Shown here one piece after another: positions 1-11,749 of a stretch of DNA of 64,000 bases (position 1 is the first letter of the stretch; the number at the start of each line of letters is the position of its first letter). The DNA is taken from positions 372,001 to 436,000 of the forward strand of contig NZ_RWKV01000015.1 of NCBI RefSeq assembly GCF_003993795.1, in the 5' to 3' direction. The translations under genes and the position numbers were made by a program. The stretch is from Aquabacter cavernae (GTDB lineage: Bacteria; Pseudomonadota; Alphaproteobacteria; Rhizobiales; Xanthobacteraceae). Under the pieces are notes generated by a model. The model saw nothing but the letters and a program-made list of their open reading frames with translations. It ran no database searches and was not told the DNA's origin.

Positions 1-2834
1 GCCCCGATATTCTCCAGCACCCATTCCAGGTAAGGCTGCACGAAGGCCCAGGCGCCCTGGTTCTTCGGCTCTTCCTGGCACCAGACCACCTCGGCGCCCT
101 TGAAGCGCGAGAGGAGCTGGATGAGGCTCTTGAGCGGGAACGGGAACAGCTGCTCCACGCGCAGCAGGTACACGTCCGACACGCCGCGCTTCTCGCGCTC
201 CTCGTAGAGGTCGTAATAGACCTTGCCGGAGCACAGGACCACGCGGCGGATCTTCTCGTCCGGCACCAGCTTGACGCCGTCCGTCAGGGTCTCGGCGTCG
301 TCCAGCAGCAGGCGGTGGAAGGACGTCCCCGCCGCCATCTCCTCCAGCTTCGACACCGCCCGCTTGTGGCGCAGCAGCGACTTCGGCGTCATGAGGATGA
401 GCGGCTTGCGGAACTCGCGCTTCATCTGCCGGCGCAGGATGTGGAAGTAGTTGGCAGGCGTGGTGCAGTTCGCCACCTGCATGTTGTCCTCGGCGCAGAG
501 CTGCAGGTAGCGCTCGAGGCGGGCGGAGGAGTGCTCCGGACCCTGGCCCTCATAGCCGTGCGGCAGCAGGCAGACGAGGCCGGACATGCGCAGCCACTTG
601 CGCTCGCCCGAGGAGATGAACTGGTCGAACACCACCTGGGCGCCGTTGGCGAAGTCGCCGAACTGCGCCTCCCACAGAACCAGCGTGTTGGGCTCGGACA
701 GCGTGTAGCCGTACTCGAAGCCCAGCACCGCCTCTTCCGAGAGCATCGAGTTGATGACCTCGTACTTGGCCTGGGAGTCGGAGAGGTGGTTGAAGGGCTT
801 GTAGCGCGCCTCGGTTTCCTGGTCGGTCAGCACCGAATGGCGCTGCGAGAAGGTGCCGCGCTCGCAATCCTGGCCGGAGAGACGCACGGGGCGGCCCTCT
901 TCCAGGAGCGAGCAGAAGGCCAGCGCCTCGCCGGTCGCCCAGTCGATGCCCGCGCCCTCCTCGATGGCCTTGCGGCGATTGTCGAGGAAACGCTGGATAG
1001 TGCGGTGCGGCTGGAAGCCCTCCGGCACGCGGGTGATCTTCTCGCCGATGGCCTTGAGCTGGTCGAGCGGCACACCGGTATCGCCACGGCGCGGATCGTC
1101 ATCCTCGTGGATGGCGCGCATGCCGGCCCAGCGGCCGTCCAGCCAGTCCGCCTTGTTGGGCTTGTAGGCCTGGCCGGCCTCGTATTCGCCTTCCAGGCGG
1201 TCGCGCCAGGCGGCGCGCATCTGGTCGATCTCGCCGGGCGCGATGACGCCTTCCGCCTCAAGCTTCTTGGAGTAAAGCTCCAGGGTGCTCGGGTGGCTGC
1301 GGATCACCTTGTACATCTTCGGCTGGGTGAAGGCAGGCTCGTCGCCTTCATTGTGGCCGAAGCGGCGGTAGCAGAACATGTCGATGACGACCGGCTTGTG
1401 GAAGCGCTGCCGGAACTCGATGGCCACCTTCGCGCAGAAGGTCACGGCCTCCGGGTCGTCGCCATTCACATGGAAGATCGGCGCCTCGATCATCTTCGCC
1501 ACATCGGAAGGATAGGGCGAGGAGCGCGAATAGCGCGGATTGGTGGTGAAGCCGATCTGGTTGTTGATGATGAAATGGAGGGAACCGCCGGTGCGGTGAC
1601 CCTTCAGGCCCGACAGGCCGAGGCATTCCGCCACCACGCCCTGGCCGGCGAAGGCCGCGTCGCCATGGATGAGCAGCGGGAGCACCTTCACGCGCTCCTC
1701 GTCCTTCAGCTGGTCCTGCTTGGCGCGCGCCTTGCCGAGCACCACGGGATCCACGATCTCAAGGTGCGAGGGATTGGCGGTGAGCGAGATATGCACCTTG
1801 TTGCCGTCGAACTCGCGGTCCGAGGAGGCACCGAGGTGGTACTTCACGTCGCCCGAGCCTTCCACGTCGTCGGGGGCCCAGGAGCCGCCCTTGAACTCGT
1901 GGAACAGCGCGCGGTGGGGCTTGCCCATCACCTGGGTCAGCGCATTGAGGCGGCCACGGTGGGCCATGCCGAAGACGATGTCCTGGACGCCCAGATTGCC
2001 GCCGCGCTTGATGATCTGCTCAAGGGCCGGGATCAGCGATTCGCCGCCGTCGAGGCCGAAGCGCTTGGTGCCGGTATACTTGACGTCGAGGAACTTCTCG
2101 AAGCCCTCGGCCTCCACCAGCTTGTTCAGGATGGCGCGCTTGCCCTCCCGGGTGAAGGTGACTTCCTTGTCCGGCCCCTCGATGCGCTCCTGGATCCAGG
2201 CCTTCTCCTCGGGCGAGGAGATGTGCATGAACTCGACACCGATGGAGCGGCAATAGGTCCGGCGCAGGATGTCGATCATCTCGCGCACGGTGGCGAATTC
2301 CATGCCGAGCACATGATCGATGAAGATCTTGCGGTCGAGGTCCGCCTCGTAGAAGCCGTAGGACGCTGGCTCAAGCTCCGGCGCCTCGCGCGGCGGGGTC
2401 AGGTGCAGCGGGTCGAGGTCGGCATGCAGGTGGCCGCGCATGCGGTAGGCGCGGATCATCATCAGCGCCTTGACGGAATCGCGCGTGGCCTGCTGCACAT
2501 CGGTGGCGGACAGCTCGATGCCCTTGGACTGGGCAGAGGCCTTCACCTTGTCGGCGACCTTCTTCTCGGCCTCGCCCCAATTGCCATCGAGGGCGGAGAC
2601 CAGCTCGCCATTGGCGTGAATCGGCCAGTTGGGCTTCTTCCAGGAGGCGCCGCGGGCATTCTGCACCACCTGCGCCGGCTCTTCCTTCAGCGCCGCGAAG
2701 AAGCTCTGCCACTGGGGATCCACCGAGCCGGGATCGGCCTCATAGCGGGCATAGAGATCTTCAATCCACTGAGCGTTACCTCCGTAAAGGAAGGAGGTGG
2801 AGAGGAAGAGGTCGTTCTGTTCCGCGCGCGACAT
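1..2834 (-). CDS. sucA: 2-oxoglutarate dehydrogenase E1 component (C-terminus cut by window edge)
   Basis: Thiamine-diphosphate-dependent E1 subunit of the 2-oxoglutarate dehydrogenase complex, which decarboxylates 2-oxoglutarate and passes the succinyl group to SucB. About 944 codons are visible; the last few tens of residues lie outside the window. The N-terminus MSRAEQNDLFLSTSFLYGG and the segment LYARYEADPGSVDPQWQSF are typical of the family. The ThDP/Mg region HGDAAFAGQGVV is near residue 390 and RFGHNEGDEPAFTQ near residue 490. A second in-frame ATG lies 9 nt upstream (2843). It is the last visible gene of the mdh-sucC-sucD-sucA order, but a strong terminator and a 400-bp gap separate it from sucD, so it probably has its own promoter. 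Confidence 0.97.
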   Translation of the reverse strand, partial: MSRAEQNDLFLSTSFLYGGNAQWIEDLYARYEADPGSVDPQWQSFFAALKEEPAQVVQNARGASWKKPNWPIHANGELVSALDGNWGEAEKKVADKVKASAQSKGIELSATDVQQATRDSVKALMMIRAYRMRGHLHADLDPLHLTPPREAPELEPASYGFYEADLDRKIFIDHVLGMEFATVREMIDILRRTYCRSIGVEFMHISSPEEKAWIQERIEGPDKEVTFTREGKRAILNKLVEAEGFEKFLDVKYTGTKRFGLDGGESLIPALEQIIKRGGNLGVQDIVFGMAHRGRLNALTQVMGKPHRALFHEFKGGSWAPDDVEGSGDVKYHLGASSDREFDGNKVHISLTANPSHLEIVDPVVLGKARAKQDQLKDEERVKVLPLLIHGDAAFAGQGVVAECLGLSGLKGHRTGGSLHFIINNQIGFTTNPRYSRSSPYPSDVAKMIEAPIFHVNGDDPEAVTFCAKVAIEFRQRFHKPVVIDMFCYRRFGHNEGDEPAFTQPKMYKVIRSHPSTLELYSKKLEAEGVIAPGEIDQMRAAWRDRLEGEYEAGQAYKPNKADWLDGRWAGMRAIHEDDDPRRGDTGVPLDQLKAIGEKITRVPEGFQPHRTIQRFLDNRRKAIEEGAGIDWATGEALAFCSLLEEGRPVRLSGQDCERGTFSQRHSVLTDQETEARYKPFNHLSDSQAKYEVINSMLSEEAVLGFEYGYTLSEPNTLVLWEAQFGDFANGAQVVFDQFISSGERKWLRMSGLVCLLPHGYEGQGPEHSSARLERYLQLCAEDNMQVANCTTPANYFHILRRQMKREFRKPLILMTPKSLLRHKRAVSKLEEMAAGTSFHRLLLDDAETLTDGVKLVPDEKIRRVVLCSGKVYYDLYEEREKRGVSDVYLLRVEQLFPFPLKSLIQLLSRFKGAEVVWCQEEPKNQGAWAFVQPYLEWVLENIG

Positions 2835-3078
2835 GGGTTCCATCCCAATGGCGTTCCGAGCCGAAGCCTTTCAAAGCGCAATCTGCGCCTAAAACCAAGC
2901 CCAAAAGCCAGCTTCATTCATGAATCTGGACCAAGGTCGCCCTCGGCCCGGGATCCTTCGCACCGACCGGAGGCCGCAGGCGAAGGACGTTACGATACAT
3001 ATCTCTCGTGACGTGCCTTTACGAACCCCTTGGACACGCCCTCCAAGCATGCCTGCCCTGCGGCATGCACGCCCCTCC

Positions 3079-3130
3079 TAGAGAGGGATTCACCCGCCAG
3101 GTCGATTCACCTTAGCGGCATCAGGCTCTA
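3079..3130. repeat. Dispersed palindrome, family A, copy 1
   Basis: The outer ends TAGAG / CTCTA enclose GATTCAC (3087-3093) and ATCAGG. The inner part folds as CCGC (3094-3097) with GCGG (3115-3118) and AGGT (3099-3102) with ACCT (3109-3112). The loop again contains GATTC. It sits in the sucD-sucA gap. This is the most diverged of the five family A copies in the window. The remainder of the 2835-3232 gap holds the sucA leader, a short GCATGC inverted repeat (3048-3068), and the sucD terminator. Confidence 0.7.
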
Positions 3131-3173
3131 GTCAGGAATTTTGACCTGCGAGTGTCGCAGGAGGGGCGGGGTC

Positions 3174-3204
3174 AAAAAAACGGGCCGCTCTCGGGAGCGG
3201 CCCG
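3174..3204 (-). terminator. Rho-independent terminator of the mdh-sucCD unit
   Basis: A perfect 10-bp stem CGGGCCGCTC / GAGCGGCCCG with a 4-nt loop, followed on the minus strand by seven T residues (complement of 3174-3180). It lies about 30 nt downstream of the sucD stop. Confidence 0.93.
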
Positions 3205-3232
3205 CACTGTCGTTTCGTGGCTTGCGCCCGCC

Positions 3233-4117
3233 TCAGCCCTTCAGGACGTCAACGAGCGTCTTGCCGAGGCGCGCCGGAGAGGGGGAGACCCGGATGCCGG
3301 CCGCTTCCATGGCCGAGATCTTGTCTTCCGCGCCGCCCTTGCCGCCGGAGATGATGGCGCCCGCATGGCCCATGCGGCGACCGGGAGGAGCCGTGCGGCC
3401 AGCGATGAAGCCGACCATGGGCTTCTTGCGGCCGCGCTTCGCCTCGTCCTTGATGAACTGGGCGGCGTCCTCTTCGGCGGAGCCGCCGATTTCGCCGATC
3501 ATGATGATGGACTGGGTCTTCTCGTCGGCCAGGAACATCTCCAGCACGTCGATGAACTCGGTCCCCTTCACCGGGTCGCCGCCGATGCCCACCGCCGAGG
3601 TCTGGCCGAGGCCTTCCTGGGTGGTCTGGAACACCGCCTCATAGGTGAGGGTGCCGGACCGGGAGACGACGCCCACCGAGCCCGCGCGGAAGATGTTGGC
3701 CGGCATGATGCCGATCTTGCTCTCGCCGGCGGTCACGACGCCCGGGCAGTTCGGGCCGATGAGGCGCGACTTGGAGCTGGTGAGGGCACGCTTCACGCGC
3801 ACCATGTCGAGCACCGGGATGCCTTCCGTGATGCAGACGATCAGCGGGATTTCCGCGTCGATGGCTTCCAGGATGGCGTCCGCCGCGCCGGGCGGGGGCA
3901 CGTAGATCACGCTCGCGTCCGCGCCGGTGGCCTCGCGGGCCTCGATCACGGTGTCGAACACGGGCAGGCCGAGATGGGTGGAGCCGCCCTTACCGGGCGA
4001 GGTGCCACCAACCATCTTGGTGCCATAGGCAATGGCCTGCTCGGCATGGAACGTGCCGTTCTTGCCGGTGAAGCCCTGGGTGATGACCTTGGTATTGCGA
4101 TCAATAAGCACGGACAT
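3233..4117 (-). CDS. sucD: Succinyl-CoA synthetase, alpha subunit
   Basis: Alpha subunit of ADP/GDP-forming succinyl-CoA ligase. It makes succinate and ATP from succinyl-CoA in the TCA cycle and carries the phosphohistidine intermediate. It has 294 residues, the usual length. The N-terminal CoA-binding Rossmann part shows [15 protein letters not shown] (about residues 15-29). The C-terminal ligase part shows [13 protein letters not shown] near residue 250, where the phosphorylated His lies. Only 3 nt separate it from the sucC stop, so the two subunits are almost certainly co-translated in a 1:1 ratio. A terminator follows directly. Confidence 0.98.
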   Translation of the reverse strand: MSVLIDRNTKVITQGFTGKNGTFHAEQAIAYGTKMVGGTSPGKGGSTHLGLPVFDTVIEAREATGADASVIYVPPPGAADAILEAIDAEIPLIVCITEGIPVLDMVRVKRALTSSKSRLIGPNCPGVVTAGESKIGIMPANIFRAGSVGVVSRSGTLTYEAVFQTTQEGLGQTSAVGIGGDPVKGTEFIDVLEMFLADEKTQSIIMIGEIGGSAEEDAAQFIKDEAKRGRKKPMVGFIAGRTAPPGRRMGHAGAIISGGKGGAEDKISAMEAAGIRVSPSPARLGKTLVDVLKG

Positions 4118-4120
4118 CGC

Positions 4121-5320
<1,200 letters not shown>

Positions 5321-5415
5321 CGGGCTTGGTCCCCAAGGGTTGCGCACCCCCCGCCCCTCCCGAGGCGGGCATGCGGCTGGCCAAACCGGCGAAGCTTAAC
5401 CCCGCCGACACGAAA

Positions 5416-5438
5416 GCGGCGGCCCGTAAGGCCGCCGC
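5416..5438 (-). terminator. Hairpin between mdh and sucC (possible attenuator)
   Basis: A perfect 9-bp stem GCGGCGGCC / GGCCGCCGC with a 5-nt loop, beginning 4 nt after the mdh stop on the minus strand. Only a short TTT follows, so partial termination or mRNA 3'-end protection is more likely than full termination. Distal sucCD could then be expressed at a level different from mdh. Confidence 0.6.
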
Positions 5439-5442
5439 GCAT

Positions 5443-6462
<1,020 letters not shown>

Positions 6463-6702
6463 CTACTCCCATCCGGGAAGGGGTTCAAGACGGGCCGGGC
6501 TCGCAAATGCACGGAATCGTGAGCAGTCGCACAATCAGGACGCTGGCATACGGAATATTGTTTGCCGCCACGTTGGAATAACGTCATTTTCCAACCGCAG
6601 CCCCAGGGCGGCTCGTGGGCCGGCTCATCCCAAAGTTCAATTCGGCCGCGCTCATTGGCACACGGCGGGGGTGCGGGTACTCCGCATCCTGAAATCCGTG
6701 CC

Positions 6703-7890
6703 TCAGGTCTCGGCGAGCCCTGTCGTCGCCCCGGAAGCGGTGGAGTCGGGGCGCCCGTGGGCACGCGCGAGATATTCTGAGGATCGCATCTCGTGGAGGC
6801 GGGAGACGGTGCGCGCCCACTCGAACGCTTCCGCCCCGCTGGTGCCGAGATAAAGCTGCTCCGGCTCGGCCGCTGCCGAAGCGATCAGCTTCACGCACCC
6901 GTCATAGAGCGTGTCGATGAGCGTGATGAAGCGCTTGGCCTCATTGCGCCGCTCGCCGCTCAGGATCGGAATGTCGTCCAGCAGCACCGAATGGAAGGTG
7001 CGGCCGATCTTCAGATAGTCCGACGCACCCAGCGGGCGCATGCACAGATCGTCGAAGGCGAAGCGGGCCGTACCGTTGCCCTGGGCGGGCACGGGAATGA
7101 CGCGCCCCTTCATGGCGAGTTCGCCCGGCCGCGCCCCGGCCGGCCCCACCAGCGTCGCGAACGCCCGGTCGAGGGCCGCAGTCGCTTCCGGCCCCAGGGG
7201 CTCGTACCAGACGGGAATGCCGGACAGCTTCTCCATCCGATAGTCCGTGGGCGCGTCGAGGTTGATGACCTCCATGCGCGCCTCGATCATGTCGATGAAG
7301 GGCAGGAACAATGCGCGGTTGAGCCCCCCGGCATAGAGATCGCGCGGGGCAACGTTGGAGGTGGCCACCACCACCACGCCGTCGGCGAACAGCTTCTGGA
7401 AGAGGCGGCCCAGGATCATGGCATCGGCGATGTCGGTGACGTGGAACTCGTCGAAGCACAGCAGCTTGGCCTCGCGCGCCAGTTCGTCCGCCACCGGCTG
7501 GAGCGGATCCGCCTGCTTGCGCGTCCCGCGCTTCTGCCCCTCGCGCTCCTGGAAGATGCGCTCATGCACGTCGGCCATGAATTCATGGAAGTGCGCGCGG
7601 CGCTTGGCCTGGACCGGTGCCGTCTCGAAGAACAGGTCCATGAGCATGGTCTTGCCGCGCCCGACCTTGCCGTAAATATAGAGGCCGCGCGGGGCCTGCG
7701 GCGTGGCGCGGCGCTGGAACAGCCAGCCGAGGGCCGAGGACTTGGTGGCCAATGCCCTGTCGCGCAATTCGCCTTCGAGGCGGGCGAAGGCCTCCACGAT
7801 CTGCGCCTGCGCGGAATCGCTCGAAATCTCACCGCCCGCGACCTTGGACAGATACCGGTCCCGGACCCGCGACGACTGTGCGCTCCCCAT
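6703..7890 (-). CDS. zapE: Cell division protein ZapE (AFG1-like ATPase)
   Basis: AAA-type ATPase of the AFG1/ZapE family, 395 residues. In E. coli ZapE binds FtsZ at the constricting ring; mitochondrial relatives act in membrane protein turnover. Walker A is GKVGRGKTML near residues 74-83 and Walker B LLCFDEFHVTDIADAMIL near 142-160, followed by the sensor-like VVVATSNVAPRDLY. Start ATG 7890 is fixed by a GGAGG ribosome site 6 nt upstream; the longer frame to 8007 lacks one. The gene lies just upstream of mdh on the same strand. Confidence 0.93.
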   Translation of the reverse strand: MGSAQSSRVRDRYLSKVAGGEISSDSAQAQIVEAFARLEGELRDRALATKSSALGWLFQRRATPQAPRGLYIYGKVGRGKTMLMDLFFETAPVQAKRRAHFHEFMADVHERIFQEREGQKRGTRKQADPLQPVADELAREAKLLCFDEFHVTDIADAMILGRLFQKLFADGVVVVATSNVAPRDLYAGGLNRALFLPFIDMIEARMEVINLDAPTDYRMEKLSGIPVWYEPLGPEATAALDRAFATLVGPAGARPGELAMKGRVIPVPAQGNGTARFAFDDLCMRPLGASDYLKIGRTFHSVLLDDIPILSGERRNEAKRFITLIDTLYDGCVKLIASAAAEPEQLYLGTSGAEAFEWARTVSRLHEMRSSEYLARAHGRPDSTASGATTGLAET

Positions 7891-8144
7891 GCTGCCTCCA
7901 AAGGGCCTTCGATCGACCTTCGCACCTGCACTCGCCTTCCGGTCTAGAGCGCGAGAGGCCGGTTGGAAAGCGGATCCTTGCCGCCCTGGGGGGCCGGCCT
8001 CTTCCATGGAGTTGTCACAAGCGAGGAAACCAGAACCGCTTGCCGGCGTTCATTCCTCAGACACGCCGCGCCGCTCCCAGACAGCGCCGCGCGGCGAGGC
8101 GGGCATGCGATCCGCTCCCGTCGGCAGCAGGAATGGAGACTGAC

Positions 8145-8447
8145 ATGAAGACTCTCGTTGCGACCGGTTCCGGCCTTCTCGCCCTCGCCCTCGCCGCCAG
8201 CATCGGCGCCCCCACCGGCGCCATGGCGGACGATTCCGTGACCAAGGTGAATGACAGCGTGATCCAGACCCAGCAGATGGACTATCTGTCCCGCCACGGC
8301 GGCTATGTGATCCAGCAGGATCAGTATTCCGCGGGCGTGGGTGGGCGCAATTCCACCATCGTGAGCCCGGCGCCACGGGTCTATGTGCCGGTCATGCCGT
8401 CCGCCAGCTACGTGGTGGCACCGAGCGGCGCCTATATGGTGCGCTAA
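8145..8447 (+). CDS. Small secreted protein of unknown function
   Basis: A 100-residue protein. It starts MKTLVATGSGLLALALAAS, a clear signal peptide, with a probable cleavage site after GAMA near residue 28. The mature part is about 70 residues, rich in Ser, Val, Tyr and Gln (QTQQMDYLSRHGGYVIQQDQ; the C-terminus ends SGAYMVR). I do not recognise the family. ATG 8145 is chosen because GGAG lies 6 nt upstream; an in-frame ATG at 8133 is possible. It is divergent from zapE; the 254-bp region between them must hold both promoters. It probably acts in the periplasm. Confidence 0.75.
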   Translation: MKTLVATGSGLLALALAASIGAPTGAMADDSVTKVNDSVIQTQQMDYLSRHGGYVIQQDQYSAGVGGRNSTIVSPAPRVYVPVMPSASYVVAPSGAYMVR

Positions 8448-8582
8448 GGCGCCCGCGGGGCTGTCCGGCCTTTCCAGCCTCACCAATTTGAAAGACACTG
8501 CGGTTTAGATGCGGGCGGGCCTCCGGGCTCGCCCGCATGCGTGTGCGGGCGGGGAAGGCCCAAAAGCGAGGGGGACGGATTG

Positions 8583-10784
8583 GTGTCGGAACCCGAGGTC
8601 GAGCCGAGGGCGGCGCGACCGCTGCTGGAAACCATCGGGGCGTGGCTGGATCAGCACGACCCCGGCAGGATCGATACGACGCGCGCCCTTCACCTGGCGG
8701 TCTCCTACAGCCTCGTCATCGCCCTGGGCTACGCCACATCGCGCATTTTCGCGCTGGGCCTCGACGTGATCTTCCCCATGGCGGGCGCCATGACGGCGCT
8801 GGTTCTGGTGCTCTCCACCCCTGCCGCGAACCGGCGCGCCGAGGCGCGGGACTTTGCGCGCGCATTCGGCATCACCTTCAGCCTGCTCATCGTCGTCTTC
8901 ATCATCGGCCCAGGAGAATCGCCCTCTAACGGCATGCTGCTGAAGCTCCTCCTGGTGCCCTTCACCGGCCTTGCTTTGTATGTGCGGCGGTTCGGCATGG
9001 CAGGCCAGCGGCTGGGCTTCACCATAGTGATCATTCTCACGGTCGCGGCGGTCCTGCATCCGACGCGGCTGGAAATGACCTATCTGCTGGCGGCAAGCCT
9101 CCAGGGCGCCGTGGTGACGGTGCTGGTGCGCCTGATCCTTCCCCGGCCGGACGCCATGAAGGTCTATCACGACACGGTGGAGGCGGCGGGCAACGCCATG
9201 GGCGCCTTTCTGGTGGACCTGGCCTATTGCGTGCGCGAGACGAAGCCGCTGCCCACCCCGTCCGAATATCTGCTCGACCTGACCCGCGTGCGCGTGCGCG
9301 CGGCACTGGTCAATGCCAGCGCCCAAGCCCCGTCCGCGCGGCCCTATATCGAGGCGGTCCGCGCCCGCGCCTATCGCCTGCGCATCGCCTCCCAGTTGCT
9401 GGGCGACAGCGTGCCCCGCACCGACGATGCGAAGGCGCCCTGGCGCCTGCCCTTCGCCACGGCGGCGGACTTCATCGCCCGCCACCTCCAGAACGGCCTG
9501 AGCGAGCCCTTCCCCGAAAAGGCGCGCATGGAAGAGGCCATCGCCCGCTTCCGCAAGGAAGCCATGTCGCCGGACATGGACCCGGCGCTCCAGCTTTCCC
9601 TGCTGCGTTCCGTCACCGCCATCGACCGGATCGCCCTGGTGGTGGGTGAATTGTCCAACCTACAGAGCGAGGGCCCCGAGGTGCTTCGGCAGAAGGACAT
9701 GCCCGTACCGCCGAGCCCCAAGACGGCAGGCGGCCTTAGCCAGGCCGCGAAGGTCGCCATCCAGGGCATGGTGGCGACCACCATCACCACCACCCTCGAC
9801 TTCGTGCTCGACCTGAACCACGCCTATTGGGCGACCATGACGGTCATGTTCGTGCTCGGGAACAGCCTGGGCGAGACCTATGTGCGGGCCCGCTACCGTA
9901 GCGTCGGGACGGTCATCGGCGTCATCGTCGGGTTCGGCCTCATCGCGGCGCTGGAAACCCACATCTGGCTGCTGGCGGGGATCTGCCTCGTCGGCCAGAT
10001 GATCGGCCTCGTCACCAATCGCGACCGCTACGACGTGGCATCGGCGGCCACCGGCCTTTCCATCCTCATCGCGCTGCATCTGGTGACCGGGCTCGGCACG
10101 GACGGCATGGTGGCGCGCATCTATGAGACGGTGATCGGGGCGGCGGTCGCCCTCGCCGCCTCCTGGCTGATCCTGCCGGTCTTCGCCGCCGACCAGATCC
10201 GCGGCCAGGTCATCGACCTGGTGCGCCGGTCGCGCTCCGCTTTCGCGGAAGCCTGGCCGCGTGGCAATGCCACAACGTCACGCAACATCACGGTGGGCAT
10301 GACGCTGGAATTGCGCGGGCTGGCCGACCGGCTGCCGCAGATCGGCGCGGAAACCGCACTCGGGCACAGGTCAGCGGGAGACGTGGTTTCCCTCGTCTCC
10401 ACACTGGAAGTGCTCACAACCTATCTGGGCCTGCTGGAGGACGTGGCGCACCGCCTCGCCCGGTCGGCGCCCAAGGCCGAGATCGTCACGGCGCTGGAAG
10501 CTGCACGGGCGCGCACGTTGCGCGCCTTCGACGCGGCATTGGGCGATGCACCGCCCGCCTCGCGCACCACAGAGGCGTCGGAGCTCAACGCAGCCCTCTC
10601 CACGGCGCTCACCAACGCGCCAGATCCCGACACGCGCCGGATTTTGCCGCTGGTGGCGGATTATCTCAGCTTCTCGGACGCCGTGCTGCGGCCCCTGCAC
10701 GACGTGGGAACCATACTGGTGCCGGACAAGCAGCCGCCGGCCCCGAAGAAAGGGCCGGCATCCGCCGTCGCGCAGCAGGGCTGA
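8583..10784 (+). CDS. FUSC-family inner-membrane protein (YccS/aromatic-acid exporter-like)
   Basis: About 733 residues with two hydrophobic halves, the architecture of fusaric-acid-resistance/YccS-type proteins. The first membrane bundle covers roughly residues 40-190. A long soluble region follows, and a second bundle begins near residue 400 with DLNHAYWATMTVMFVLGNS then VRARYRSVGTVIGVIVGF, the FUSC signature segment. After it comes a C-terminal cytoplasmic helical tail. No membrane-fusion or outer-membrane partner is adjacent, so the substrate cannot be named. The start is uncertain: GTG 8583 has AGGGGG 8 nt upstream; TTG 8580 and GTG 8541 are alternatives. Confidence 0.88.
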   Translation: MSEPEVEPRAARPLLETIGAWLDQHDPGRIDTTRALHLAVSYSLVIALGYATSRIFALGLDVIFPMAGAMTALVLVLSTPAANRRAEARDFARAFGITFSLLIVVFIIGPGESPSNGMLLKLLLVPFTGLALYVRRFGMAGQRLGFTIVIILTVAAVLHPTRLEMTYLLAASLQGAVVTVLVRLILPRPDAMKVYHDTVEAAGNAMGAFLVDLAYCVRETKPLPTPSEYLLDLTRVRVRAALVNASAQAPSARPYIEAVRARAYRLRIASQLLGDSVPRTDDAKAPWRLPFATAADFIARHLQNGLSEPFPEKARMEEAIARFRKEAMSPDMDPALQLSLLRSVTAIDRIALVVGELSNLQSEGPEVLRQKDMPVPPSPKTAGGLSQAAKVAIQGMVATTITTTLDFVLDLNHAYWATMTVMFVLGNSLGETYVRARYRSVGTVIGVIVGFGLIAALETHIWLLAGICLVGQMIGLVTNRDRYDVASAATGLSILIALHLVTGLGTDGMVARIYETVIGAAVALAASWLILPVFAADQIRGQVIDLVRRSRSAFAEAWPRGNATTSRNITVGMTLELRGLADRLPQIGAETALGHRSAGDVVSLVSTLEVLTTYLGLLEDVAHRLARSAPKAEIVTALEAARARTLRAFDAALGDAPPASRTTEASELNAALSTALTNAPDPDTRRILPLVADYLSFSDAVLRPLHDVGTILVPDKQPPAPKKGPASAVAQQG

Positions 10785-10801
10785 GGCCGGGCGGCCTCAG
10801 C
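10780..10801. terminator. Hairpin covering two convergent stop codons
   Basis: A perfect 9-bp stem GCTGAGGCC / GGCCTCAGC with loop GGGC. It contains the stop of the FUSC gene (10782-10784) and the stop of the convergent small gene (10797-10799). There is no T-tract on either strand. Its placement suggests a compact bidirectional end point. Confidence 0.5.
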
Positions 10802-10991
10802 ATTCGCCCTTCTGGTGATCGCGCTGCTGCTGGTCGCGGCAGGGATCCACCCGCCGCACCTGATGCTGCTGGCGCAGGGCGGCCGATACCGCCGGCGTCA
10901 TATCGGAATGGATCTGTCGCTTGTGATCCGGGGTCCGGGATGCGCCGGAAGACGGCGCGGATTGGGTGCGGACGTGACTCAGATGGTTCAT
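10797..10991 (-). CDS. Small hypothetical protein, 64 residues
   Basis: A short, hydrophilic, Gln/Arg/His-rich protein (starts MNHLSHVRTQSAPSSG, ends DQQQRDHQKGEC). I do not recognise it. In its favour, ATG 10991 has a good GGAGG ribosome site about 7 nt upstream, and its stop sits in the same hairpin that ends the convergent FUSC gene. The region would otherwise be an unexplained 370-bp gap between FUSC and carD. It has no membrane segment or signal peptide. It could still be a chance frame. Confidence 0.5.
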   Translation of the reverse strand: MNHLSHVRTQSAPSSGASRTPDHKRQIHSDMTPAVSAALRQQHQVRRVDPCRDQQQRDHQKGEC

Positions 10992-11093
10992 GCCATCCTC
11001 CGTTCTTGCTTCTTATGCCCCCGCAGGTTTTCCCGCAGCCGAATGTAACACGCCCGGAGGTCATCCGGTTCCCGGTTTGCGAAGGGCAAAAGA

Positions 11094-11123
11094 AAAAGGC
11101 CCGGCAAATTTGCCGGGCCTTTT
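11094..11123 (-). terminator. Rho-independent terminator of carD
   Basis: The symmetrical stem AAAAGGCCCGGCA / TGCCGGGCCTTTT with almost no loop, followed on the minus strand by further T residues, 36 nt after the carD stop. The A-rich left side means it could also work on the plus strand. Confidence 0.9.
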
Positions 11124-11158
11124 CAAAAGATGCTGACCTGACCTCGGCGGCCCTGGTC

Positions 11159-11749
11159 TCAGGCGGCTTCTTCCGCTTCCATCTCGCTGTCGGCCTCGGC
11201 CTCCACTTCCTCGGCCTTGGCGCCGGCGCGGCGCGGACCCTTCTGGAGATTGGACTCGATCAGCTTCACCGACTCGGTCTCGGTGATGTTCTGCACCGCC
11301 GAGAGTTCGCGGGCCATCCGGTCCAGGGCGGCTTCGTAAAGCTGCCGCTCGGAATAGGACTGCTCGGGCTGGGCGTCGGACCGGTAGAGGTCACGCACCA
11401 CTTCGGAGATGGCGATCAGGTCGCCGGAATTGATCTTGGCTTCATATTCCTGCGCGCGGCGGCTCCACATGGTGCGCTTGACGCGGGCACGACCCTTGAG
11501 GGTCTCCAGGGATTTGGCGACAACAGGCGCCTCGGACAGCTTGCGCATGCCGACGGACGCAACCTTGGGAACGGGCACCCGCAGGGTCATCTTGTCCTTT
11601 TCAAACGAGATGACGAAGAGCTCAAGTTTAAAGCCAGCGACTTCTTGCTCCTCAATGGACACGATACGGCCGACACCATGCGAAGGGTACACGATGTGTT
11701 CACCCGTCTTGAAACCAAGGCGGGCTTGCGCGCTCTTCTTTGTCGACAT
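11159..11749 (-). CDS. carD: CarD family transcriptional regulator
   Basis: 196 residues. The N-terminal CarD/TRCF RNA-polymerase-interaction domain shows FKTGEHIVYPSHGVGRI (about residues 13-29), followed by an alpha-helical DNA-contacting part with KRTMWSRRAQEYEAKI. The C-terminal 30 residues are acidic and Ala/Glu-rich (EAEADSEMEAEEAA). CarD proteins bind the RNA polymerase beta subunit and stabilise open complexes, notably at rRNA and stress promoters. Start ATG 11749 has GGAG 11 nt upstream; GTG 11761 would place the start inside that ribosome site. It is single-gene, with its own terminator, and divergent from ahcY. Confidence 0.95.
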   Translation of the reverse strand: MSTKKSAQARLGFKTGEHIVYPSHGVGRIVSIEEQEVAGFKLELFVISFEKDKMTLRVPVPKVASVGMRKLSEAPVVAKSLETLKGRARVKRTMWSRRAQEYEAKINSGDLIAISEVVRDLYRSDAQPEQSYSERQLYEAALDRMARELSAVQNITETESVKLIESNLQKGPRRAGAKAEEVEAEADSEMEAEEAA

